From Melastoma dodecandrum (Eukaryota; Streptophyta; Magnoliopsida; Myrtales; Melastomataceae), in the NCBI GenBank assembly GCA_029817715.1, contig JARUPY010000356.1, forward strand, positions 1,707,001 through 1,771,000: a stretch of DNA of 64,000 nucleotides. The letters are read 5' to 3'. This document shows positions 1 to 8,898 of the stretch, piece after piece. The notes beneath the pieces are model-generated. The model was not told the origin of the DNA. It made no database searches and saw nothing but the letters and a program-made list of their open reading frames with translations. Position 1 is the first letter of the stretch. Each line of letters begins with the position of its first letter. Made by a program: the position numbers and the translations under genes.

Positions 1-425
1 TTAAGTAGGAACCCTAAAAACCTACTACTAAAGGTATATAGTTGTACACGTCATACAAAAGGTATAACCATCTGTTTTAATACTACAGAAGGTACATGTT
101 CGTACACTTAACAATAGAAGGAAGGATATTAACCTTTCTATATAATAGAAGGTTGAATTTCATCCTCTATTAAATAGAAGGTACAATCGCCTGTACACTT
201 CATTACAGAGAGTTGAATTAAACTCTGTACCTTATAGAAGGTATTATGAAATGTTTACCTCAACTCTAAATTAGGTAACTTTTAAACTAAATCTGGAGAT
301 ATGATATATCATCCAATAAAATATTTTGATGATATAAAGAAGAGAATAAAATTTTCTTCTTGAAATCAACCTTATTAGGAATATTAAAATCCTAATAAAT
401 TATATTTGGATATAATTATCCATTT
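1..425. repeat. Array of short hairpins, about 30-bp period
   Basis: The word AGAAGGT, or a close variant, recurs near positions 33, 58, 88, 115, 146, 176, 206 and 235, a spacing of about 30 bp. Most units hold a small inverted repeat of different sequence: GTAC/GTAC near 92, AAGG/CCTT near 122, GTACA/TGTAC near 181, AGAGTT/AACTCT near 208, AGGTA/TACCT near 237. Beyond the periodic part come further perfect stems: ATGATATATCAT at 301, AAGAAG/CTTCTT near 338, TTATTAGGA/TCCTAATAA near 371 and TGGATA/TATCCA near 406. The array probably continues left of the window. Origin unknown; Sirevirus non-coding DNA elsewhere in the window has a similar look. Confidence 0.6.
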
Positions 426-950
426 ATATTAGCTCTTCGGTGTAGAAGAAGCTTCAACAGAAAGTGACAAATGATTTACTTGCCTTAAAAAAGCCAACCG
501 CCTCACACGATCAAATCAAGGGAATGAAATTTTCTTTTCCCCTTGTCTCTAATGCATGTCAGTTTGATATGACATCTCTAAAGATCACTTGAGCGGGAAA
601 AATATTTTATTCCCATAAACCGCCTTTGTGAGCCAATTTTAAAAACCCATAACCGTCACCCTTTCTTCTTCACAGTATAGTACGGCAACTGCCTTCACAA
701 ACTAGTTAATCTCTGTAATGTCGATATACGGAGTACTGTCTTTTGAATCTCTGCACAGCGTTCTTTGCAGCAATTCCTGGAAAAGAATAACCGCAGCCGC
801 ATAAGACCATTTTTGGGTTAATCAACTTTACCAACAACGGCAGAACAAAAAAAGATTTACCTCACATGTCATCTCGGGACAGCTAATTTGATTCATAATT
901 CGACAGAATGGCCCAAAAACATTAATCTAGTAATGGAAACCAAAATGGCT
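426..950. other. Unassigned intergenic DNA
   Basis: No gene, RNA or repeat is recognised here. It separates the hairpin array from the FAB1 fragment. Confidence 0.4.
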
Positions 951-954
951 ACCA

Positions 955-1822
955 GGAATTCATCTTTTTTGCTTCAACAGCATCCTTTCCAATTCCTCCG
1001 TTGGACTTCTCGCTTGAGATGCTTCATGGTTTCCATCTTCGGATAGAGAACCAACTGATTTCTACAGCACACGCTCGAGTGCATTGTGCACTTCGGAGAA
1101 TAAAAGCTCCATTCGACCTCGAAACAATTATGCCCATTAGAAAAAAGTAAAACATGAGTCTGGGCATGGTCAATCAAGAAAGATTACAATTGTATCGGGT
1201 AGGCACCTCATTTGCTTTGTTTTCTAACCACTCCATATTACCAAAGTTAAAGTCCACTTTTAGAGGCAAAACAGTGAACATGGATCGAAGCATCGAAGCA
1301 TAGCGAAAGCAAGCAGCCACTCTGTCGAAGCTGTGGATAATTGAAAAACAATAAAATAAAATTCGAGTAAGTAAAAAGTTCTTGTTTTCTGGGCCAAAGT
1401 CGATGAGGCAAAACCACCACAAAATTCCCAAGCAGCTAGAGCATATAGAAGTAGCTCAGTGACCGTGTTTGATAAGGAAAGGAGTAAATTTACCCATAGA
1501 ACCGGAGACAATCCCTACGAAGGGAATGGCCACAATTTGCAACCCTGCTTGCAGCTGCATTATTAGAAATCCAGAGCTCCAATTATTTCCTGAATGATAA
1601 TCTCCATGCAGCATCAAACATTACGACTCTTTGGGTTGCCAAGGGAAAACCATCCTTTCGGGGGCATTTCGAACACCTATGCCACATCCGAACTTTTCCT
1701 CCGGTTTCCCTTGGTAGATGCTTTGGAAGTTTCCTGAGGGATATGGTAAGGCTGCCTTGCCGGTGGGTGTAACAATGAATGTGTGCTTCTGACGGCATGT
1801 CACAAGAGTGACAGCGATAGTT
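955..1822 (-). pseudogene. FAB1: FAB1 (PI3P 5-kinase) gene fragment
   Basis: FAB1/PIKfyve makes PI(3,5)P2 on endosomes. This fragment matches the cysteine-rich part between the chaperonin-like and kinase domains. Exon a (1494-1822) reads NYRCHSCDMPSEAHIHCYTH, then RMWHRC, FPLATQRVVM, AASRVANCGHSLRRDCLRFY. Exon b (1207-1330) reads VAACFRYAS and FGNMEWLENKANE. A third piece (about 965-1055) encodes EELERMLLKQK. Plausible splice sites remain: a GTAAAT donor at 1493 and a CCACAG acceptor before 1330. An in-frame TAA after AWRLSFRK (near 1590) and the lack of FYVE, chaperonin and kinase domains make it a pseudogene. Retained introns mean it arose by DNA duplication, not retrocopying. Family call strong; exon c less sure. 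Confidence 0.82.
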
Positions 1823-2505
1823 CTGCACGACAACGTAATAAAGAATTGAGAATGCTCTTAAAAAATGGTTTAAGTCTTCTCATAGTAGAAATTGTTACCA
1901 TGGGAAGAAATCAATACCTCATCGAATACATGAATGCACAGAAATCGGCCAAGAGGTCGGTGATGCTCTGTCTTGGTAGAGTCCTCGTACGCATTATTAT
2001 GACAGCTGCTGATTTCTGCCTTCCCACATCAATAGCAGGTAAATTTTGTCCACATTCAGACCCTCTGGCCATTAAGCAGGCCTCTATCGTGATTCTGTAC
2101 ATCATTAAATCGTTGTACATGCAACGGCTGTGCCGTAGAGGTTATCGTAAGACCAGGAATAGTAGAGATGGACCTCTTGGAATAGATGGTTTATCAGGTA
2201 AGGCGCCGCAATCACGGACCAAAACACGTGCCTTTAGGGGATCAGGGAAACAGTGATTGAATCTTGCTCAATGCCAACAAACACGCGTACTAGTAGTCAT
2301 TAGATAGGGACTGAGAAATACCACTACTGGGTGCGCATCAAATTATGTAGAAACTATGCAAGAGCAAACAGAAGATCAAAAGCAGAAGAAATTGGTCCAT
2401 CCAACATATCTTAACCTCAAATTAAGAAGCAAATACCCACAGAGTAGCATCTCCATAAAAACAACCCTCCACATCGAGATATAAAGAGATATAACATGAC
2501 AGACC
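1823..2505. other. Unassigned intergenic DNA
   Basis: A 157-codon open frame (1783-2256, plus) crosses this stretch, but it overlaps the FAB1 exon in antisense and shows no recognisable domain. I see nothing else supportable. Confidence 0.4.
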
Positions 2506-3241
2506 CTATGCCAAGGAATTTTTGGACCGGCGCTTCACGCGGAATTTGCCGACCCGAATCCTCCCCGTACGCTTTCCTGGGATATTAGACACCATAGTTT
2601 CGTATGTCCGAACATGACCTTCACCATCGCGAGCCTTAAATGTTATGAAATGGTGCCCAGGATAGCTAATGCCGCTATTAGCCTTCACAACCTTAACCAG
2701 CTGCTGCAAATCAGTGCCCTGCCAAAATGAAGCCATCCAAAACAATCGCAAACAGAGGGAAGTGGCAACTAGGGGGAAGTCAAGGCAACGAATGTCCAGA
2801 AACCTCCTGCGAATTATAGAAGCTGATGGCAGATTTCGTGTACTCCTCCATCTTCTCATCGCGGCGCACCGGATAGATCATGCCGAAAAACAGGACTCCA
2901 GGAAGGTGAGGGACATCAAAACCCTATGAAACCAAATAAATCAGGTATACAACCGAAACCAAAAAGCTGATCCCAAACAGAAAAAGGGGGAGGAGAAGCC
3001 ACTAACCTCACTCTCTGACAGTCTTGTAATAATGGGATTGCTCCCCGTGGGTCATCCAACGACTATCACCCAGTGGGCTGATTAAAAATCTGGATCTGCG
3101 ACGCCGTTTACGAACACCATCAACCACCACCACCTCCCCCGCACTCCCAGCATCAGCTTTCTCCATCCTTCTCTTCTTGCGAGAGGCCGGAGATGCGCTC
3201 GATTCCTTGGACCTAGCGAGGAAGACATCCAACCCCATCAC
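2506..3241 (-). pseudogene. Cystatin-like small protein gene, three exons, frameshifted
   Basis: Exon 1 (3007-3241) encodes a basic N-terminus with SRKKRRMEK and GVRKRRRRSRF and ends near HYYKTVRE. Exon 2 (2804-2923) encodes GFDVPHLPGVLFFGMIYPV and KMEEYTKSAISFYNSQE. Exon 3 (2506-2718) encodes LVKVVKANSGISYPGHHFIT, FKARD and a basic tail, ending in a stop. Introns have GT-AG ends, and the exon 2-3 joint keeps the frame. This layout resembles the plant cystatin/monellin-fold family of small proteins of unknown role, whose exons carry similar EEYT, FYN, VKVVKA and FKARD blocks. Exon 1 is 235 nt, so it cannot join exon 2 in frame: a TGA follows VRE. A two-base loss in an AG run would explain this. 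It could be a pseudogene, a sequencing error or a splice variant. EVE-1 ends about 20 bp before its ATG. Confidence 0.65.
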
Positions 3242-3263
3242 ACTAAACCTTGAAAAAAACCGG

Positions 3264-3375
3264 CAAAAGAAGGATTACAAAAGATAGGACGATTCATAAC
3301 AAAAGATTCATAACAAAAGGATTACAAAAGATAGGATTCTAGGACGATTCATAACAAAAGAAGGATTACAAAAGA
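3264..3375. repeat. Short direct repeats at the EVE-1 end
   Basis: The words AGGATTACAAAAGA, TAGGACGATTC and ATAACAAAAG recur two to three times each. They are variants of the viral segment that in EVE-2 lies between the leader-ORF stop and the primer binding site (32,636-32,700). They look like slippage or end-joining at the integration edge. Confidence 0.7.
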
Positions 3376-3379
3376 CGTT

Positions 3380-3779
3380 TTACATAGTATTATAATACAA
3401 AAAGCGCTTAGTCTACCAGACCAAGAATTTACAGTACATATTGTAATTCTGGAGCTTAGTCCAGCCTTTGCGACAAAGATCACTGGGATCCATGTACCAT
3501 CCATTTTTCTGGGTCTGTGGAAACTGCAAATGCAAGCTGACAGTGAATATCATCCAAAATGCATTTTTGAGTTTTTCTACGGATGTAATAGTTTAAACAA
3601 TTTATTGCACGGCCAATCCTTTTAAGATAGCGGGGACACTTCCATCTGGGTTCTCCAAACTCAACTCTATCAAGTCTGAGTCGGCGAAAATGACCTTGGA
3701 GAATTCCACATGGGGAAAAAGGTGGTTTACTAGTACTAAGAGTTCTCCTAGGAGGCCTCATCGGTTTTCCCACTCTCAA
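3380..3779 (-). pseudogene. EVE-1 leader ORF, broken
   Basis: This reading frame lies between the likely viral promoter (about 4,240) and the position of the primer binding site. It begins MRVGKPMRPP and is basic and arginine-rich. A one-base insertion near 3,500 shifts the frame, and a further stop lies in the downstream frame. The matching piece of EVE-2 (32,474-32,635) is open to a stop 83 bp before the primer binding site. Between the two copies most differences fall at third codon positions, as expected of a sequence once selected as protein. No domain is recognised. It could instead be the tail of the ORF that follows RNase H. Confidence 0.55.
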
Positions 3780-4235
3780 GCTATCTGTGCCCGTGGCTTA
3801 AGACTCGTAGCCCGTGGCTGAATGACTGCGAGAGCTTTACGGACCTACCGTGAACCTGAGAATCTCCCGGAAAATCTTAGTTATAGTAAAACACTAGGAA
3901 ACTGAGGATTTACTGGAGAAGATAGAGAGTCCAAATAAAGGATAACACGTATATAGTAGAGAACTGGGAATAACAGAAATATAAGATGATTAAACAAGAG
4001 AGTGCAATCTTAAGGAAGCTCGGATATATCATAACAAAAAGATATTTTTGGGATTTTTGAGTTTTCTGAATGTTTTTGGGTTTATCGAAGGTAGAGAGAT
4101 TGGTGAGAGATCTAGAGAACTACTACCGCCTTGCCCTTGTTACTGCCCTGGAGGGTGTTTAGCTACTCATGGATTTGGAGAAAACTGAAAGTAGTATTTC
4201 TCTTTTTTCGCTCCCTTCAACTTACAAGATAAGGC
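3780..4235 (-). other. EVE-1 untranslated leader
   Basis: No coding frame is recognised between the TATA box and the leader ORF. If the TATA at 4,236-4,243 works, transcription would start near 4,205-4,210, making this the 5' leader of the full-length viral RNA. Confidence 0.4.
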
Positions 4236-4344
4236 TATTTATACAACAAACCGAAAACTATACTAGGTCGTGGATAAGCCACGTTACAACCTTATCTCTT
4301 CAGTTTTTCCCTAAGGGATGTGCGCGATGAGTCATCATCTTATC
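4228..4344 (-). promoter_or_regulatory. Likely pararetroviral promoter
   Basis: Read on the minus strand there is a TATAAATA box (4,236-4,243). Upstream lie two GATAAG motifs (plus-strand CTTATC at 4,291-4,296 and 4,339-4,344) and one in the other orientation (4,273-4,278). One more lies just downstream of the box (4,228-4,233). A GCN4/bZIP-like TGACTCA sits at 4,328-4,334, and CGTGG/CCACG form a small inverted repeat near 4,269-4,284. The position after the last ORF matches the full-length RNA promoter of Caulimoviridae. Activity is inferred. Confidence 0.5.
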
Positions 4345-4388
4345 TCTTAAGGAATCTTTGTGTCCTTTTAGTACATGGGGTACTGTTC

Positions 4389-5406
4389 TTAGTCTTCACT
4401 TGGTTTTGGACGCTTTCTGTGCTTTCCGTGTGGGGTCATCTTTCTTGCCGACAGTGTTTTGGGCCTTGAGGATGATGAAGATGGGCCTGATGTTGGGCTT
4501 GTCAGGGAGAAGTTTTGAAACATGTCTTCTGCTATGACGTCCCAATCCGGTTGTTCTTGGACAAAGTATTCAAGGGCCTGGGATAGATTCCAAACATGTG
4601 TTATGTCAATTCTAGCAATCTTATGAAGTATGAGGTCTTCTTCTGATAATGGTGAGATTGCATTTTGTTGGTAAAGTTTTTCTGTGAGGCACTTTCTGCT
4701 ATACAGAATATCTCTGTATTCTGGATCCTTTTCTTCAATTGATGGCGGTATGGACCATGGTGCTGGGATATGATCATCTACTTCAAAAAGTCCATAATGT
4801 ATGGCTATTGAGTGAGGAAGGCATGAACAATTGTCGACTGTATTGACCGATACCAAAGAGGTTATTCGGTCATCATAATGCCATGCTCTACGAAAAAGAT
4901 ATGTAGAGTAGACCGTGACTCCTAGCCATTTTTGATATCTGTATGCTTGTTCTTTAAACCAAATCCTCCATTGGGATAATGGGGGCAAACCAGGTTAAGA
5001 TGTCAGCAAGGTGAGCATGAGGGTAGGCTGATGGAGAATATGAGAATAGATCCCCAAATTGTTCCAGATACTGAAGCATTTCCATCGCTGGGAATTCGAA
5101 GGCAATAGTATGTGTATGAAAGAAATACCAGAAAAACCACTTTAATTCAATGGGGAATCTCTCTGTGGGTCGTATAGGAAAAACTTGCAAAAATGGATAG
5201 GTAGGATGGAGTCCTTCTCTAGGAAAGAAGAGTTGTCCATATTTTCTGAAAATCTTCACCAGATAATATTGCATTTGTGAGTATGGCTGAGAGATTATTT
5301 CCATGGCACAATCAAATCTGAATATCTCATTCCATTTGTGGATCTCTGGTGGTAATGATGTTGAATGGTGGTGTCTTGGCTTGGCCTGAATGTGGGTTGT
5401 AAACAT
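4389..5406 (-). pseudogene. EVE-1 ORF downstream of RNase H, unknown function
   Basis: Two overlapping open stretches in different frames (4954-5406, then 4389-4988) probably represent one former ORF of about 330 codons broken by a frameshift near 4,960-4,988. The first is rich in aromatics (ELKWFFWYFFHTHTIAFEF). The second ends in a serine-rich, basic tail (SGPSSSSSRPK). I recognise no domain. Florendoviruses have an ORF2 of unknown function in this position, so this may be its counterpart, by position only. Confidence 0.5.
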
Positions 5407-5415
5407 AGCCTGTAA

Positions 5416-6585
5416 CTATGGATATTCTAGGAGATGTGGATTGACTGTATCAAAAGGTCTGGATAGAAAGTATGCGACCACATTAGATGTTCCTTTGATA
5501 TGTCTTACTGAGTATGAGTATAGTGAAAACCACTGAGATAGCCGTAGAAGCTGTGCATTTGGTACTTTCTTTGTGCTGAAATTCATCATTGAGTCGAAAG
5601 ACTTGAAATCTGTTTCTACCAGAAAATGATGTCCTGCTAAGTGAAATTCAAACCTTTTGATTCCATATTTCACAGCTAAGATTTCCTTGATGCTGGAATG
5701 GTAATGCTGTTCTGCCTGACTGAACTTGCCAGATTTGTAGGCGCAAATCTTCCTTATGTTATTCTTTTCTTCAATAAGGATGGCTGCCCAAAATTCATTA
5801 CTGGCGTCAGTCTGTAGGACTCGGATTCCATCAGATGGGATCTGCAAAGGTGGTAAATTTTGTAGAGTCTTCTTTAAGTATTGGACTGCTTTGGTTTGTT
5901 CGTGAGTCCATGGGGCTGCATTCTTTTTGAGTTGGGCTTCTAAGGGACTGGAGTATTGACTGATTCCTGGAACGAAATCTCGCAGATAGTTAACGATGCC
6001 TAAAAATTGTTGTACCTGTTTCTTGGTAAGAGTGGAGTCTGGAAATTTAAGCAATTTTTGTGCAATATGGGGTCCTGGGTAATATTGTCCATTTACAAGG
6101 CGTATTCCTAAGAAATCAATGGTGGTAGTGCATTGCTGGACTTTCTTTTCTGCAAGCATAATTCCATATTGTTGCAGGATCTGTGCAAATTGCTGTAGGA
6201 GAACTTCATGTGAACTTAAGTCCTGGCAGAAAAGGAGAATGTCGTCAATGTATATGAGTGCTGATGATTGGAGTGGTCTAAAGATTTAGACCATGACTTG
6301 TTGAAATAATGAAGGCGCTGTCTTTAGGCCAAAAGGTAGGACCTTCCATTGAAAATGTCCATTTGGAATGCAGAAGGCAGTTTTCCATCTGTCTTCTGGA
6401 TGAATGCCCAATTGCCAAAATCCACTTTTAAGGTCAAACTTTGAGAAGACCTTAGCTTGGGAAAGTGAGGAAAATAATGCTGTTTTGTTTGGAATAGGGA
6501 ATTTGATATCCTGCAGAAAATGGTTCAAGGGTTGGTAATTAATAACCAACCTTTTCTTTCATCTATTCTGTTCTGATCTCTTGTT
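5416..6585 (-). pseudogene. EVE-1 reverse transcriptase and RNase H
   Basis: The N-terminal part (6286-6549) carries VINYQPLN, FSKFDLKSGFWQLGIHPEDR and LPFGLKTAPSLFQQ, as in Caulimoviridae and Ty3 RTs. An in-frame stop follows, then the YIDD active site near 6,245-6,260. The next open part (5416-6159) holds the RT thumb (FLGIVNYLRDFVPGIS) and RNase H: LQTDASNEFWAA (first Asp), SSIKEILAVKYG (Glu) and VETDFKSF (second Asp). Breaks: a frameshift near 6,550-6,590 at the junction with the protease ORF, a stop near 6,286, and a shift or stop near 6,160-6,280. The catalytic residues visible are conserved although the frame is broken. Confidence 0.85.
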
Positions 6586-8223
6586 AACATAGAATGCTTC
6601 ACATGCCCAAGAAGAAGTTGAGTACTCGATTAACCCTTGTTGTAGAAGTTCCTTGCATTCCTCAGCAGCCTGTTTGGAATCTTCGGGTTGCATTCCTGGA
6701 TGGCTTGCTTTGGTGGGATTTACATTTTCATTATGTTTGAAAGGGAGTCTAACAAAGAAATCTGGGTTAGTCCATAATGGAGTCGAGCATTTTGTTAGAA
6801 ACTCTCGGTGATCTGAAGCAAATGATGGAAGAAATAACTCTATTGCTCTTTCAACTGGCTGGGTTGAATAAATCCTACTCTCATGAGTAAAAGGTTTGAA
6901 ACTGGATTTATGTCGTATTCCTGTCGCCAGTAATCGCAAATGTTGAAGCTGTTGGATCAAGTCCCATCCTAGTACCAAATCTTTTCCTGGGAGGTCCGTA
7001 GCGACGACCTTGGCACGTATAGAGCAAGTAGGGAAGAGCATAATCTTTATGGGTTTAGTCCGGAGATATGTCTGGAAAGTATTTCCAGATGCTGCCTTGT
7101 AAGTGTTGAGTTCTGGGACTAAAAGTTCTGCTGGAACCATGACTGGATTGATCATGCTCTCTGCTGCACCCGTGTCAATAACAGCAATAGCTTGTACTAG
7201 TCGATGGTACTTTGAGAAGTATATTTGTACCTTGACATGGGGCAGAATACTTGTAGTGGCTAAGAGTGGAACATGATGTTCTTGAGAATCTTCTGACTCA
7301 GGGGTTGTGGTTTGAATTACCAAGTTTGTGAAGGATTCGCAAGATGGTATTCTTCTAGTAGTGGTGTTGATATATGGCATTTGAGGGGGGTATTTGGTCA
7401 CGGTAGTGATAGTATAGATGCTATGAGTATCGTCTTCTTTGGAAGAAGAGCTGAAATCACTGAAAGCTTGGAATTGTGGCTGACTCTCTAGACAGCATAT
7501 GGTTTGGGAAGATGGTTCATCATCAAGGAAGAAGATTGATTCAACATCATCATCCTGTAGAGAAATCCCAGTGACCTTTTCTAGCTGAGCCACAAACTTC
7601 TTTTGCCTCTTTGGACATCTTTTAGCAAAGTGTCCTTGCTTGTTGCAAACAAAGCATTTCGAGGATTTTTTGTCCGGAGACCGTCGTTGTTTGAAACGTA
7701 GATAACGCTTCCTTCTTCCATGCATCATTCTCTTGGAGAACCCTCTTTTGGGCATTCTGGGTTGATAGTGTTGGGTGACCTTTTTGGATTTAAGCCGTTT
7801 TCCAAATCGTTTCTTCTTGGAGATCCGGCGTTCAGGGAAGCTTGGACAATTGCATAAATCAGTTTTAGTACACTTGGTGAGATACCTGACTGGTTTGCAG
7901 GCAATATCTAGTCTCTTGTCATGCTTGAGGAATTCTCTGATGACTTCTCGTCTTTGGCATAATTCCTTTATAGCAAAGTGAACTGTTTGAATGATTTGCC
8001 CAACAGTTAAGTCCATGATCTTTAAGTTCTTTGCTGTCAATTCCTTTTCCACTAATGAGGAGACGGGTTCTGTCAAAGAAGACAGGAAAACTGGTTTGAG
8101 GGCATTATTCGCACCAAGGTTGATAAAGAGTGTCACCATTCGTTTGAAGTGTCGGTTGATATCCTTCTTCCGATAGGAACAACACTTTCTGTTGAAGAAT
8201 TCTTTCCGTTGTTCATCAATCAA
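6559..8223 (-). pseudogene. EVE-1 capsid end, CCHC zinc knuckle and aspartic protease
   Basis: This long open part (554 codons) first shows helical capsid-like sequence, then a lysine- and arginine-rich stretch. A CCHC knuckle follows (CFVCNKQGHFAKRC, about residue 190), as used by caulimovirid coat proteins to bind RNA. Further on, VIDTGAAESMINP (about residue 350) is the aspartic protease active site, and LGWDLIQQLQ is the usual protease end. The last 70 residues enter the RT (WACEAFYVNKRS) before the frame breaks. Its upstream joint with 8332-8898 is also broken, so it was part of one polyprotein. Confidence 0.82.
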
Positions 8224-8898
8224 ATTTTATGGGCTTCCAATGAAATTTGTGTATAGTTGAGCAAGAAAATCTTGAAAAGGAAGGCTTATCAACTGCACTT
8301 GGACCTGTTCTGATAATTGGTTCCACCATGTCTAAAGTAATCCTGTAAATCGGGCTGTTAGTTCAGAAAGAATATCTGCAGAGGAGGAGACAGTTAGTCT
8401 TTTCTGTAGACACCATGCGTAGAAATCCTTGAATCTTTGAGGCCACTTGTCTAGTTCAATATCATCAAGGGTGAATTTCAAGGATCCTTTTTCCTTAAAA
8501 GTATGTCGAACTTGATTTTCATCTAAGGAATGATCAGAAGAGCTTTCAGGTTCATCTACATGTGGATTATTATCTGCCATGAGTATTTGTGGGTCCTCGG
8601 AGAATATTGATTCGAGGGAGGATTCGGAGATTGACTCATGAGAGCTTGATTCTTCTTCTGTGTCTTCTGAATCTGCAGAGGTTTGCGAAGAAACTGATTC
8701 TCCTGGAGTTTTTGTCAGGAACATATATGGACTTTCATTTAAGTGCTTATTGGTCTGATGCTCAATGAACTGATGTAACATATCAGGTTCACTTGGCCAG
8801 GATATGGAGCTGGCAATGGAAGAGTCACTACTGTAATGGTTTGGTTGAGGAACGGGCTTCAACCAATGCGAAATAGAAATCTGAGGGTTACTCAGCAA
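8224..8898 (-). pseudogene. EVE-1 acidic and capsid-like region
   Basis: The open part 8332-8898 is rich in Ser, Glu and Asp (SADSEDTEEESSSHES) and ends in LDKWPQRFKDFYAWCLQKRL, the start of a capsid-like helical domain. A stop near 8,332 and a frameshift before 8,224 separate it from the zinc-knuckle part. A TGA at 8,899-8,901 separates it from the movement-protein part; EVE-3 has an arginine codon there, so this break is private to EVE-1. Confidence 0.7.

Noticed and set aside
1783..2256. 157-codon open frame on the plus strand
   Set aside because: It overlaps the FAB1 exon in antisense, has no domain and no clear start context.
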